Part shown: positions 1-9,560 of the stretch, piece by piece
Layout of the letters: every line of letters begins with the position of its first letter
Position numbering within the stretch: the first letter of the stretch is position 1
From: Pseudomonas sp. KBW05
GTDB taxonomy: Bacteria > Pseudomonadota > Gammaproteobacteria > Pseudomonadales > Pseudomonadaceae
Direction: 5' to 3'
Assembly: GCF_003852405.1 (NCBI RefSeq)
Contig: NZ_QAJM01000001.1
Span: 1 to 64,000 of the forward strand
DNA: 64,000 nt
Program-made: the position numbers and the translations under genes
Notes under the pieces: generated by a model
Seen by the model: the letters and a program-made list of their open reading frames with translations, nothing else
What the model was told of the DNA's origin: nothing
The model's database searches: none

Positions 1-30
1 GCCCGCTCCCACACAAGCCCGTTCCCACAT
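1..30. repeat. Partial REP element
   Basis: The first 12 bases match the outer end of the REP arms seen at 34564-34591 and 42195-42222. A degenerate second copy of the same end follows (AAGCCCGTTCCCAC). The element lies just past the stop codon of pgm. Only part of it is in the window. Confidence 0.6.
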
Positions 31-45
31 TTAGGGGCTGTGGTG

Positions 46-1689
46 TTACTGGGCAATAGCGCCGTCCACCAACACCTGGGCCTCTTCCACCAACTGCTTG
101 AGGTGATCTTCGCCAATAAAGCTCTCGGCGTAGATCTTGTAGATGTCCTCGGTGCCGGATGGCCGCGCTGCAAACCAGCCGTTTTCAGTCATGACTTTCA
201 AACCGCCAATCGCCTGGTTGTTGCCCGGCGCATGGCTGAGGATTTGCTGAATGCTTTCCCCGGCCAGTTGCGTGGACGTGACCTGCTCCGGTGACAGCTT
301 GCCCAGCAGGGCTTTCTGCGCCGGCGTGGCCTTGGCATCGACGCGGATGGCAAACGGCTCGCCCAGGACATCGGTCAAGCCGCGGTAGATCTGGCTCGGG
401 TCCTGGCCTTTGCGCGAGGTCATTTCCGCGGCCAGCAGGGCCGGGATCAGGCCGTCCTTGTCGGTGCTCCAGACGCTGCCGTCCTTGCGCAGGAACGACG
501 CCCCCGCACTTTCTTCACCGCCAAACCCCAGCGAGCCTTCAAACAAACCATCGGCGAACCACTTGAAGCCTACCGGCACTTCGTACAGACGGCGGCCAAT
601 GCGCGCGGCCACGCGATCGATCAAGCCGCTGCTGACCACGGTCTTGCCCACAGCCGCGTCGGCACGCCAGTCGGGACGGTTCTGGAACAGATAGTCGATG
701 GACACCGCCAGGTAGTTGTTCGGCGCCAACAGGCCGCCGGACGGTGTGACGATGCCATGGCGGTCGTGGTCCGGGTCGCAGGCGAAGGCCACGTCGAAAC
801 GCTCCTTGAGGCCGATCAACCCTTGCATGGCGTAGCTGGACGAAGGATCCATGCGGATCTGGCCGTCCCAGTCCACGCTCATGAAGCGGAACGTGGAATC
901 GACTTCGGTATTCACCACGTCCAGGTTCAGGCGATAGTGCTCGGCAATCGCCGACCAGTAGCGCACCCCTGCTCCGCCCAACGGATCCACGCCCAGGCGC
1001 AGGTCGGCGCTGCGGATGGCGTCCATGTCGATCACATTGATCAGGTCGGCGACGTAGCTGTTGAGGTAGTCATGGCGATGGGTGGTATCGGCCTTGAGCG
1101 CCTGGGCGTGGGTGATGCGCTTGACCCCGGCCAGCTTATTGGCCAGCAACTCGTTGGCCTTGGCTTCGATCCACTTGGTCACGTGGGTATCGGCCGGGCC
1201 GCCGTTGGGTGGGTTGTACTTGTAGCCACCGCTTTGCGGCGGGTTGTGGGACGGTGTAATGACGATACCGTCAGCCAGGCCACTGGTACGGCCACGGTTG
1301 TAGCAGATGATCGCGTGGGAAATGGCCGGGGTCGGCGTGTATTCATCGCCTTCGGCCAGCATCACGTGGACGCCGTTGGCGGCGAGCACTTCCAGGGCGC
1401 TGGCGCCGGCTGGCGTCGACAGCGCGTGGGTGTCGAGGCCGACAAACAACGGGCCGTTGATGCCCTGTGCTTCACGGTACAGGCAAATGGCCTGGCTGAT
1501 GGCGAGCACGTGCCATTCGTTGAAGCTCAGCTCGAAGGAGCTGCCACGGTGCCCGGAAGTGCCAAAAGCGACACGTTGAGTGGAGATCGCTGCATCAGGC
1601 TGGCCGGTGTAATAGGCCGTGACCAGTCGCGGGATATCCACCAGCAACTGGGCTGGCGCCGGCTTGCCCGCAAAAGGACTGATTGTCAT
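46..1689 (-). CDS. pgm: Phosphoglucomutase (alpha-D-glucose-phosphate specific)
   Basis: This 547-residue protein interconverts glucose-1-phosphate and glucose-6-phosphate in the cytoplasm, linking glycolysis to glycogen, trehalose and envelope sugar synthesis. It is full length for the bacterial Pgm family. The N-terminal GTSGHRG motif (43-49) is visible. The phosphoserine loop TPSHNP carries the catalytic Ser at about 147. Further on are the metal loop DPDHDRHG and the sugar-binding GEESAG. The ATG at 1689 leaves the whole family N-terminus intact. The gene stands alone; a MocR regulator on the same strand ends 112 bases upstream. Identification is by motif recognition and is firm. Confidence 0.96.
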   Translation of the reverse strand: MTISPFAGKPAPAQLLVDIPRLVTAYYTGQPDAAISTQRVAFGTSGHRGSSFELSFNEWHVLAISQAICLYREAQGINGPLFVGLDTHALSTPAGASALEVLAANGVHVMLAEGDEYTPTPAISHAIICYNRGRTSGLADGIVITPSHNPPQSGGYKYNPPNGGPADTHVTKWIEAKANELLANKLAGVKRITHAQALKADTTHRHDYLNSYVADLINVIDMDAIRSADLRLGVDPLGGAGVRYWSAIAEHYRLNLDVVNTEVDSTFRFMSVDWDGQIRMDPSSSYAMQGLIGLKERFDVAFACDPDHDRHGIVTPSGGLLAPNNYLAVSIDYLFQNRPDWRADAAVGKTVVSSGLIDRVAARIGRRLYEVPVGFKWFADGLFEGSLGFGGEESAGASFLRKDGSVWSTDKDGLIPALLAAEMTSRKGQDPSQIYRGLTDVLGEPFAIRVDAKATPAQKALLGKLSPEQVTSTQLAGESIQQILSHAPGNNQAIGGLKVMTENGWFAARPSGTEDIYKIYAESFIGEDHLKQLVEEAQVLVDGAIAQ

Positions 1690-1801
1690 GCATAAACCTC
1701 AGAAAGAAGGATTCGGAAAAATGGCAGTTTACTGGGTGTTGGACTACTGCGCGATGGTATCTATCCCACAGCAGAAGTAGAAATTTCACACAGCCATCAG
1801 C

Positions 1802-3208
1802 TCAATTGACCTGCGACTGAAGCAATGCGTCGGCCAGTGCGTCCAAGGCCACATCCAGGTTGGGATGCCCATTGAAGGCGTGGCTCACCCGTACATGCTG
1901 CTGATGCAGGCCGCCGAGGCTGAACAACTCCCCCGGTGCAATCACCACCTGCTGGGCCACCATGCGCTGAAACACCTGGCGCATGTCCACCAGGGCCAGC
2001 GATTGCAGCCAAAAGCTCGCCCCTGCGGCCGGCATCCTATAGCTCACATGCCCTTCAAGGCGCGCATCCAGGCGCTGGCTCATGACTTCGGCTTGTTCCT
2101 GAAGACGGTGGCGCACCGTGCGCAGGTGTTGGTCGAAACGCCCACTCTGGTAAAGCCGCGCAATGGCGCGCTGGCGGATCGATGACAGACGGAAAGAGCG
2201 CAGCAAGAATTGACGTTGCAGCTCGCTGCTCAAGTGGCGGGACAACACATAGCCAAAGGGCGCTTCGGCACCGAGGGTCTTTTCGAACGAGGAAAACACG
2301 ATCAGCCGCTCCGGATTGACCAGATTGCGTAGCGCAGGCAGGCGGGGGCCGAAGACCAACTCACCAAAGGTGTCGTTCTCCAGCAGCCAGCAGCCGTGCT
2401 GATCCAGCAGATGCGCCACCTGCAAGCGCTCCGGCATGGATAGCGCCACCCCGGACGGCAAGCTGACCACCGACGACAGCAACACGACGTGCACCGGCTC
2501 GTCGCGCAAGAGTCGCTCGAATGTCTTCAGGTCCAAACGACCATCGGCTTGCCAGGGCAATTCGACCACGCGTACGCCAGCGGCCTGCAACAAGCGCAGG
2601 ATCAACCAGTCGCAGGGCGACTCGACAAGCAACGTGGTGCCCTTGAGGCCCAATACATCGATCAGGATTTCCAGTACGCCCTGCAGGTCGGCGCCGACAT
2701 ACACCTCATCGGCCTGCCAGCAACGCGAGGGCGATGAGGTATAGCGTGCCGCCAACGCCGCCCGTAGCTCCCAGACACCGCAAGGTTGCGACCACGGCTG
2801 CAGGTGACGCGGGTACCGGCGTATCAGTTGCCGCTCCAACATCAGCAGCGTGCCATCCAGCGTTGCCAGCAATGCCGGTTCATCACCACTGAGCACCACC
2901 ATTCTGGGACGACGCGCCGCTGCATAGAGCCTTTCCAGCAGATCGCCCGTCGATGCCAGCAGCGGGTTGCCGGCCACGGGCCAGGCAAAATACCCGGACT
3001 TGGCCACTGAATAGACCCGGCCTTCCTTTTCCAGCAACGAATACGCGTACTGGATCGTAGAGATGGACACACTCAAGCGCGTCGACAGTTGGCGCAGGGA
3101 CGGCAGCCTGACGGGGGTCTCAAGGCTGACTTCGTTGATCAGGTTGATCATGTAGCGGTACACCGCCTGATAGGCAAAGTCCGCCTGCCGCTCACCGCGC
3201 AAGTTCAT
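1802..3208 (-). CDS. MocR/GntR-type regulator with aminotransferase-like domain
   Basis: This 468-residue protein has a GntR winged helix at about residues 10-75 (LPSLRQLSTRLSVS, recognition helix TIQYAYSLLEKEG). A fold-type I aminotransferase domain follows. The motif FSSFEKTLG near residue 305 supplies the expected PLP lysine (about 310), and LLENDTFGEL matches the cofactor-pocket region of MocR proteins. Such proteins are PLP-responsive transcription factors. A GTG at 3214 is an alternative start; I prefer the ATG at 3208. The gene follows an unrecognised gene by 35 bases on the same strand, so the two may be co-transcribed. The effector and targets cannot be read from the sequence. Confidence 0.85.
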   Translation of the reverse strand: MNLRGERQADFAYQAVYRYMINLINEVSLETPVRLPSLRQLSTRLSVSISTIQYAYSLLEKEGRVYSVAKSGYFAWPVAGNPLLASTGDLLERLYAAARRPRMVVLSGDEPALLATLDGTLLMLERQLIRRYPRHLQPWSQPCGVWELRAALAARYTSSPSRCWQADEVYVGADLQGVLEILIDVLGLKGTTLLVESPCDWLILRLLQAAGVRVVELPWQADGRLDLKTFERLLRDEPVHVVLLSSVVSLPSGVALSMPERLQVAHLLDQHGCWLLENDTFGELVFGPRLPALRNLVNPERLIVFSSFEKTLGAEAPFGYVLSRHLSSELQRQFLLRSFRLSSIRQRAIARLYQSGRFDQHLRTVRHRLQEQAEVMSQRLDARLEGHVSYRMPAAGASFWLQSLALVDMRQVFQRMVAQQVVIAPGELFSLGGLHQQHVRVSHAFNGHPNLDVALDALADALLQSQVN

Positions 3209-3243
3209 TGCCACACACTCGCGCGGCGTATTCCAAACATGCC

Positions 3244-4680
3244 CTAGCGCCCGGACAACTGAAACGTGCGCAATTCGGCGCCGCCCAGTGAACGCAGGCT
3301 ACGTCGGCTGCGTGCGCCGGCACTGTGATCGGTCGACAACGGCCGCTTGCGGTACAGGTGCTGAAGCAACGGCAGTGGCAGCCCGCTGGTGTCGGTCACC
3401 CACTGTTGCAACATTTCCGCCGCCGACTTGCCTTGCAACACCTTGTGCAGCTCCGGCAGGGCGACCAGCATGCCCGGGTGACATTGGCGCAGGTAGCCTT
3501 CCAGCCGCGCGCCGTGGTGAATAAAGGGTGAGTAAAGCAGGCACGTCAGTTGCCCCTCCTCCAGGCCAAAAAACTCCTGGGCGTAGGTTGCCGACAACGT
3601 TCGTCCATCCCGGCTGCTCGCCCCGGCAATCAGGTGCTCGGGGATTTTTCGATCACACATGTAGTCCTGTGCCTGGCGGATAAATCCTTCCACCCCATCT
3701 TCGTAGGAAAGCTCGCGCAGGCACTGGGCTTGCAATCCAGACAGATGGGCCATCAGCAGCGGATTGGGAAAATCCGGATGGCTGAAATGGAAGCCGAGGG
3801 GGTCTGGCTTGCGGGCCAGAAACTCGTTAAGCAGCGGGGTCGAACCAGGGTCCACCTCGCCGAGCAGATCGGCAATGCCGATGTAGGCCAGGTGCCGGTG
3901 CCCCCCTCGCCCCGGGCTTTCACTCGCCACGTATTGCTCACCATAGAGGTCGCGATAACAACCGACGCTCCACTCTTCCATTCGCGCAAACAGCCCATTG
4001 AGCGATATCGGTTTTCCGGGGGGCATGGTAACGCCAGCCTTCAAGGCGTTCTTTTTCAGCCACGCCAGGTACTGGCCCTGCTTGCGCGGTGAATCACCAC
4101 TGACCAGCGCATGAACCCCGCCATTCCAGGTGGTGATGCGCTGGTAGAAATCGCCAAGGGACAGGTAGGTGTCATTGCACAGCGTTGCGCGTACATCCCC
4201 GGACGTCAGGTGCCCGACCATCAACATGGCCCGCTGGCTGACTTCCCGCCCGGCGCTCGATGGGGGCCGCTGGTGATTGAAGGGCAGGACCTCCTGGTTT
4301 TCCACCATCAGCAGTTCCACCCGCGGGTCGTCATGGAAAAACAACGCGCTGTACCCTTGCTGCAGCGTATCGAGCGTGGCCTGCGTCATGCCAGCGTGAC
4401 GCAGCGTTGCTACCCGTAGCTGGAAAGTCTTGGGGGCCCGACCGGCAATCGACAATTGCGCGGCACGCAGCAGCGCCAGCGTGTAGCTGCTGACGTCACC
4501 GCCACCATGGGCGACCAGCACCTTGTAGCCCCCCACTTGCTCCATTCCGCCCGCCGCCACCACGATCCGCTGAATCAGTAATTGAAGTGCAGTGCGTTCG
4601 ACGCGGGAAAAGTGCCCAATCAGACGCTGCAGAACTTGTTGGTAAACATAGTTCATGGCTTGTTCGTGAATTACGCTCAT
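3244..4680 (-). CDS. Unrecognised 478-residue protein
   Basis: I do not recognise this family. The frame is long, has normal Pseudomonas codon use and sits directly upstream of the MocR gene. The protein appears soluble: there is no signal peptide and no clear membrane helix. It has an N-terminal segment with a glycine-rich turn (VAHGGGDVSS), a central region with several conserved-looking Trp/Gly motifs (TTWNGGVHALVSGDSPRKQ) and a His/Pro-rich stretch (LGFHFSHPDFPNPLL). The C-terminus is basic and Arg/Ser-rich. An upstream TTG at 4695 is possible, but the ATG at 4680 is preferred. The long AT-richer upstream region probably holds its promoter. No function is proposed. Confidence 0.6.
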   Translation of the reverse strand: MSVIHEQAMNYVYQQVLQRLIGHFSRVERTALQLLIQRIVVAAGGMEQVGGYKVLVAHGGGDVSSYTLALLRAAQLSIAGRAPKTFQLRVATLRHAGMTQATLDTLQQGYSALFFHDDPRVELLMVENQEVLPFNHQRPPSSAGREVSQRAMLMVGHLTSGDVRATLCNDTYLSLGDFYQRITTWNGGVHALVSGDSPRKQGQYLAWLKKNALKAGVTMPPGKPISLNGLFARMEEWSVGCYRDLYGEQYVASESPGRGGHRHLAYIGIADLLGEVDPGSTPLLNEFLARKPDPLGFHFSHPDFPNPLLMAHLSGLQAQCLRELSYEDGVEGFIRQAQDYMCDRKIPEHLIAGASSRDGRTLSATYAQEFFGLEEGQLTCLLYSPFIHHGARLEGYLRQCHPGMLVALPELHKVLQGKSAAEMLQQWVTDTSGLPLPLLQHLYRKRPLSTDHSAGARSRRSLRSLGGAELRTFQLSGR

Positions 4681-5222
4681 AGCTTTACTACCCAAGTTGA
4701 AATATCAGTTTCAAGCAAGTGCTTAATTGGCACTTGCTCGACCCATTACATCTGTAGGCTTGACGTTTATTGCTCGGCACTTCGACTAATAAACACTAGC
4801 ACCTTGCAACAAAAGCATTGCGGGCGAGGATCCATTCACTCAGCCGCCAGGCTGCTACAGAAAGGCTGAAGCGCCAGGCTGGGCTTGAGATCTCAACGAA
4901 CCTAGGAATACTCCGACAACTTCCTACACCTTTTTAACCGGGAAATTAAAGACGCGTCCGACGTATATTAATCAACCGTATTAGCGCACCCCTTGTAAGG
5001 CTGTGCCTTTCAATAACCGGCCTTCGGGCACACAGAGAAGCGACCCGATTAGTACGAGTAGCGCGAAGCGCTGATGTCAGATATTCAATCATTGCTCAAT
5101 CCTTGAGATGACAGTGAGGCCACAATTATCGGCACTCGAATAATGATTAACAGATACAGAAATTCACCTGAAACCAGCGCAGATGAAAAGCAACCGGGAC
5201 TTTGTTTTCGCCCACACAACAA
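4681..5222. other. Gene-free stretch (with 5248-5385, about 0.7 kb)
   Basis: No frame here looks protein-coding, and the base composition is more AT-rich than its surroundings. The stretch upstream of 4680 presumably carries the promoter of the unrecognised gene. I see no tRNA-like or riboswitch-like fold. The only clear structure is the hairpin at 5223-5247. Confidence 0.5.
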
Positions 5223-5247
5223 CGCCGCACTGAAATTCAGTGCGGCG
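5223..5247 (-). terminator. Strong hairpin, possible terminator
   Basis: A near-perfect inverted repeat, CGCCGCACTG and its complement around an AAATT centre, lies about 140 bases past the stop of the oxidoreductase gene. Read on the minus strand it is followed by a T-rich TTGTTGTGTG tract, so it may end that transcript. The distance and the imperfect T-run make this tentative. Confidence 0.5.
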
Positions 5248-5385
5248 TCAGGGACAAAGGCATTGTTTGCGGGCCTTGGGGGCCGAGCGGCGACTCAACC
5301 CGAGAACGGGTTAAGCCCTGTCAAATGGCGTATTTACCCCATCCATTCGGATGCAGATACATTCATTTGCGAATACTCCTACAGC

Positions 5386-6408
5386 TCAAACAGCTTCAAC
5401 CTGCAACGCAACCCGCTCACGACACGGGCATTCGTCCATGTAGCGGTGCGCTTCGACAAACTGGCTGAACGCAAATACCGTGGTTTTCAGCGGCACCAGC
5501 ACGCGGTCGGCGGTGAGCTGGTTGATATCACGCAAGGCGCGCTGCAAGGCCACGTGGTCCTGGGTGATGCCCAGCTCCGGTTTACCGGTGAAGTTACCGA
5601 TGCAGTGGACAAAGAACTGAATGTTCTTCTGGAACGCTGCACACGCCGGGAATGGCGTCTGGTTGCCGCCCTGCAAGCCGTACAGCACCAGGCTGCCACG
5701 CGGGGCCAGTACATCGCCGAGCAACGACATCTGCGGGCCACCCAAACCATCGAATACCACGTCCACGCCGCGGTTGTCGGTGAATTTGTTGATCTGCATG
5801 AGCAGGTCCTGCTCTTCGGTGACGATGACTTTTTCCGCGCCGAGCGACAACAAATACTCACGTTCTGCGCTGTCCTTGGTGGCGGCAATCACCCGCACAC
5901 CCAGGGCTTTGCCCAGTTGCACAAAGGAAGGGCCAGCACAGTGACTCGCGTCCGTCACCAGAGCAAATTGGCCGGGCTTGACCCGCGCCAGGTCCACATA
6001 GGCAAAATAGGCGATCAGCAACGGGGTGTAATGTACACTGGCTTCAATCGGGCTCAAGACGTCCGGATAACGGGTCAGGGCCGAACGGGGCAAGACGATC
6101 TGCTCGCCATACACCGGGTAATCATTAGGGCTCTCGGCCGGAAAACTGGCGACTTTATCGCCCACTGCCAGGTCATCCACGCCTTCGCCCAGGGCGACCA
6201 CCACCCCGGCCATCTCATGACCAAGGCCGGAAGGCAGGCGCGCATGGGAAGACGCCAGGTTCTGGCGCCACAGAATGTCGTACCAACTGATGCCGATCGC
6301 TTCGACACGCACCTGCACTTCGCCCGGTGCGGGCTGCGCGGCTACATGCTCTTCGCACTTGAGCACCTCGGCCGGACCAAACTTGTGAAAACGGATCGTG
6401 CGGGACAT
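5386..6408 (-). CDS. Zinc-less MDR alcohol dehydrogenase / quinone oxidoreductase family
   Basis: This 340-residue protein belongs to the medium-chain dehydrogenase/reductase superfamily. It has a GroES-like N-terminal half (AAQPAPGEVQVRVEAIGIS, GLGHEMAGVVVALGEGV) and a Rossmann C-terminal half. The Cys that binds catalytic zinc in alcohol dehydrogenases is not present, which points to the NAD(P)H quinone-reductase/enoyl-reductase branch. The nucleotide-binding loop reads VTDASHCAGPS (residues 151-161) rather than the usual glycine-rich GAAGGVG. The ATG at 6408 has a GAGG ribosome site, and the next in-frame ATG upstream adds a non-conserved tail. A LysR gene is divergent, 269 bases away, and probably controls it. 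The substrate is unknown. Confidence 0.82.
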   Translation of the reverse strand: MSRTIRFHKFGPAEVLKCEEHVAAQPAPGEVQVRVEAIGISWYDILWRQNLASSHARLPSGLGHEMAGVVVALGEGVDDLAVGDKVASFPAESPNDYPVYGEQIVLPRSALTRYPDVLSPIEASVHYTPLLIAYFAYVDLARVKPGQFALVTDASHCAGPSFVQLGKALGVRVIAATKDSAEREYLLSLGAEKVIVTEEQDLLMQINKFTDNRGVDVVFDGLGGPQMSLLGDVLAPRGSLVLYGLQGGNQTPFPACAAFQKNIQFFVHCIGNFTGKPELGITQDHVALQRALRDINQLTADRVLVPLKTTVFAFSQFVEAHRYMDECPCRERVALQVEAV

Positions 6409-6530
6409 CGCAAACCTCGTCAAAGTAACCTCTAATGCCATGAACTCTATCTGGGCTTTCCCGGTAAGACCACAGGTCACCATTAATAGTCGACATGCCT
6501 GTCATTGATTCCGCTCCCGAGGAAAAGACC

Positions 6531-6561
6531 CCGGCTAACGCAGGAAAACTCAATTAGCCGG
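6531..6561. promoter_or_regulatory. Inverted repeat, candidate LysR operator
   Basis: CCGGCTAA and its exact complement TTAGCCGG are separated by 15 bases in the divergent space between the oxidoreductase and the LysR gene. The position and symmetry suit a LysR binding site. Assignment to this regulator is inference. Confidence 0.4.
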
Positions 6562-6677
6562 TGCAGAGTACCAGCCTTTCCCCGTAAGATTCATGCCGGT
6601 CATGCTTTTCTAATCGAATCCAAGGGGTTCTTTCATGGCCGCTCTCGTCAAGCTCGCTGACTCATCCAGGACACAAG

Positions 6678-7592
6678 ATGAACCGTAACGACCTGCGTCG
6701 TGTCGACCTTAACCTCTTGATCGTATTCGAAACCTTGATGCATGAGCGCAGCGTGACCCGCGCCGCCGAGAAACTGTTCCTCGGCCAGCCGGCGATCAGC
6801 GCCGCACTGTCGCGCCTACGCGGGTTGTTCGATGACCCATTGTTCGTACGCACCGGCCGCAGCATGGAACCGTCGGCCCGCGCCGTGGAAATCTTCGCCC
6901 TGCTCTCCCCGGCCCTGGATTCGATTTCCACTGCCGTCAGCCGTGCCGCCGACTTCGACCCGGCCACCAGCACCGCCGTATTCCGTATCGGCCTGTCCGA
7001 CGACGTTGAGTTCGCCCTGCTACCCCAACTGCTCAAACGCCTGCGCGCCGAAGCGCCCGGTATTGTACTGGTGGTGCGTCGCGTCAACTACATCCTGATG
7101 CCCGGCCTGCTGGCCTCCGGCGAAATCTCCATCGGCGTCAGCTACACCGCCGACCTGCCGGCCAACGCCAAGCGCAAGCTGCTGCGCCGCAGCGTGCCAA
7201 AACTGCTGCGCGCCGACAGCGTACCGGGCAGCCTGAGCCTCGACGACTTCTGCGCCCGCCCCCATGCCCTGGTGTCATTTGCCGGCGACTTGAGCGGGTT
7301 TATCGACGAAGAACTGGAAAAACTCGACCGCAAACGCCACGTGGTACTGGCCGTACCGCAGTTCAACGGCCTCGGCACATTGCTGGCGGGCACAGATATT
7401 GTCGCCATCGTGCCCGACTATGCCGCCGAGGCCTTGACGGCTGCGGGCGGCTTGCGCGCGGAAGAACCGCCGTTGCCGGTGCGTTCATTCGAGCTGCATA
7501 TGGCGTGGCGTGGGTCGCAGGATAACGACCCGGGGGAAAGGTGGTTGCGGTCGCGGATTCAGATGTTCTTTGGCGACCCCGAAAGTTTGTAA
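6678..7592 (+). CDS. LysR-family regulator (NodD-like)
   Basis: This 304-residue protein starts with a LysR helix-turn-helix (DLNLLIVFETLMHERSVTRAAEKLFLGQPAISAALSRLR, residues 9-48). An effector-binding domain of the periplasmic-binding fold follows. The opening RRVDLNLL with the RLRGLFDDPLFVRT linker is typical of the NodD/PcpR-like subgroup. It is divergent from the quinone-oxidoreductase-like gene, and LysR proteins usually regulate their divergent neighbour. Its 3' end abuts the convergent alpha/beta hydrolase gene, 17 bases away. The inducer is unknown. Confidence 0.9.
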   Translation: MNRNDLRRVDLNLLIVFETLMHERSVTRAAEKLFLGQPAISAALSRLRGLFDDPLFVRTGRSMEPSARAVEIFALLSPALDSISTAVSRAADFDPATSTAVFRIGLSDDVEFALLPQLLKRLRAEAPGIVLVVRRVNYILMPGLLASGEISIGVSYTADLPANAKRKLLRRSVPKLLRADSVPGSLSLDDFCARPHALVSFAGDLSGFIDEELEKLDRKRHVVLAVPQFNGLGTLLAGTDIVAIVPDYAAEALTAAGGLRAEEPPLPVRSFELHMAWRGSQDNDPGERWLRSRIQMFFGDPESL

Positions 7593-7609
7593 CTGAACGC
7601 CATAAAGAT

Positions 7610-8467
7610 CTAAAAACCCTTTAATAACATAGCATTACCATTGTCCACACCGACACCCGGATGACGATGATGAAAGTCAGCAATGCGCTGCCACATCTCG
7701 ACGGGGTTGGAATACATCGGGAAGTGACCGCAGGCTGAAATGCTGGCGAGTTCAACACCCTGCGCCTGAATATCGGCCAGGTAGGACAGGTGGCTGTTCT
7801 GCTCGCCATACATGAACATGCGAGGGCACAGTAGCCCAAGGAACTTGCTCATCAAGTCGCCGTGGTCGGACAACTCCACCATTGATGTGAATATCCCGCG
7901 GACTGCTTCGACGCGAACCTTGTATGGGAGGCTGCCCGCATAAAGCGCGCTGGCAGGGTCGCTGCCATGGCGTGTGCGCTCGATGAATGCGTCAAAAAAC
8001 ACTTCGGGTTCATCCGCAGGATAGTCGACGATCTGGCGGCTCAAGAAGCAGTCTTCCGGGGCAATGTTGCCCTCTATGTCGACAAAGCTGATAACCCGTT
8101 CGGGATGCTGATGGGCCAGCAGCAGTGCGGTGAGGCCGCCCATCGAATGGCCAACCAGATGAAAACGCTTGATGCCAAAATGATCAAGCACTCTGAGCGC
8201 GGTGGCCAACAGAATCGGGATGCACAAGCGTGACAGGTCAGCACACTGACTTTCACCAAACCCTGGGGCATCGTAGGCCACGAAGGGGCGCCCGGCGAAC
8301 GCAGGTTGACAGGTCAGACCGGCGAAATCCTCCTTGGTTGAGCCGAAGCCATGCAAAAACAGGATGGGTGCGCCTTGCCCTGCGCGATACACGCTGGAGA
8401 TTTCAAGACCAACGCCGTCAACACTGATGGGCACAAGGTCTTGGCGGAAGGGTTGCGAGTCTGGCAC
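7610..8467 (-). CDS. Alpha/beta-fold hydrolase
   Basis: This 285-residue protein has the oxyanion motif LHGFGSTKEDF (38-48) and the nucleophile elbow GHSMGG with Ser at about 108. A late ACGHFPMY motif carries the likely catalytic His. There is no signal peptide, so it should act in the cytoplasm as an esterase, lactonase or C-C hydrolase; the sequence does not decide which. A LysR gene on the same strand ends its coding region 91 bases upstream, with no obvious operon partner. The start at 8467 keeps the usual short N-terminal strand before the oxyanion loop. Confidence 0.88.
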   Translation of the reverse strand: MPDSQPFRQDLVPISVDGVGLEISSVYRAGQGAPILFLHGFGSTKEDFAGLTCQPAFAGRPFVAYDAPGFGESQCADLSRLCIPILLATALRVLDHFGIKRFHLVGHSMGGLTALLLAHQHPERVISFVDIEGNIAPEDCFLSRQIVDYPADEPEVFFDAFIERTRHGSDPASALYAGSLPYKVRVEAVRGIFTSMVELSDHGDLMSKFLGLLCPRMFMYGEQNSHLSYLADIQAQGVELASISACGHFPMYSNPVEMWQRIADFHHRHPGVGVDNGNAMLLKGF

Positions 8468-8558
8468 ACGAAGGCTCCTTTATAGTTCAGCCCGTCACTG
8501 TCGGCGCTGGCCCAGGATATGTAAATTCCTCATCAAGAATGATCTTCATACGACAAAC

Positions 8559-9455
8559 CTATTGATCAGACTGTCGGGACTGGGCCACCAGTGCTTCGAC
8601 CAAAGGGTTGGTTCGATCGGCATTCCAGGCGACTGTCGTGGTCACTACGCTGACCTTCTGTGTCAGTGGGCGCAACACGACGTTGGCCGGCGCCAGCTTG
8701 CTCATGGCTGCGGGCACCAGCGCAATGCCCTGGCCACAGCTCACAAAGGCGATTTGCGACGCCACCGAACGCACTTCATGTAGTACCCGCGGGGCAAAGC
8801 CATAGGCCCGGCACGTGGCGATCAGATTATCGAAGTACAGTGGGCTGACTTTGCGTGCGAACATCACCAATGGTTCGCTGGCCAGACTCGCCAGGGCGAC
8901 CCGATCCTGCTGTGCCAACGGATGCTCGGCCGGTAGGGCAACCATGAGGCTTTCTTCAGTCAGTGGCAGCCATTGGATGGACTTGCCCAGGTCGCCATCA
9001 AGACGCGCAAACGCCAAATCGATATCGCCCGACTCCAATGCCGGTACGGCTTCGACACTGTCGATTTCTCTCACCGATACCGTGATGTGCGGGTATTCCA
9101 GCTTGAAGCGCTCGATGATCCCCGGCAACACATCGAACATCGCTGATGAGATCGCGCCAATGGTCAACATGCCTCGATGGCCTGCCACTGCCTCATCGAC
9201 TGCCAACTCCAGACGCTCAAGCTGATCGGCGAACTTGCGCACCGCCGGCAAGATCGCAGCACCCACCGGGGTTAACCGTGCGCCACGCCGGGACCGCTCG
9301 AAGAGCTTGACCTTGAGGGCCTGCTCAAGAATCTGGATTTGTTCGGTCAAGGGCGGCTGAGTCATACCGAGGCGCTTGGCGGCGCGACTGAAGTTCTGCT
9401 CTTCGGCCACGGCGAGAAACAGCCACAAGTGACGAACCAGGCGAAAATTGATCAT
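8559..9455 (-). CDS. LysR-family regulator (CatM/BenM-like)
   Basis: This 298-residue protein begins INFRLVRHLWLFLAVAEEQNFSRAAKRLGMTQPPLTEQI, a textbook LysR helix-turn-helix. The FSRAA..L.MTQPPLT pattern is common in the CatM/BenM/CbbR branch. It is divergent from the RraA-aminotransferase pair, with 105 bases between the starts. That space contains the split repeat ATAGGT...ACCTAT (about 9467-9514). The most likely targets are the two divergent genes. The effector is unknown. Confidence 0.9.
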   Translation of the reverse strand: MINFRLVRHLWLFLAVAEEQNFSRAAKRLGMTQPPLTEQIQILEQALKVKLFERSRRGARLTPVGAAILPAVRKFADQLERLELAVDEAVAGHRGMLTIGAISSAMFDVLPGIIERFKLEYPHITVSVREIDSVEAVPALESGDIDLAFARLDGDLGKSIQWLPLTEESLMVALPAEHPLAQQDRVALASLASEPLVMFARKVSPLYFDNLIATCRAYGFAPRVLHEVRSVASQIAFVSCGQGIALVPAAMSKLAPANVVLRPLTQKVSVVTTTVAWNADRTNPLVEALVAQSRQSDQ

Positions 9456-9560
9456 GAAATTTCCATAGGTTTAGCGTATGTAAAAGATCTTTGATTAGTA
9501 ATATACCTATCACACTGCGTGCTCGACACTCCCGGCTTCCAAAAGCCTAGAGGTCTACCT

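Noticed and set aside
757-1695. 312-codon open frame on the plus strand
   Set aside because: It is the antisense shadow of pgm; the high third-position GC of the real gene keeps this frame open. No domain motifs.
5143-6435. 430-codon open frame on the plus strand
   Set aside because: Antisense to the quinone-oxidoreductase-like gene, which has clear family motifs; the frame itself has none.
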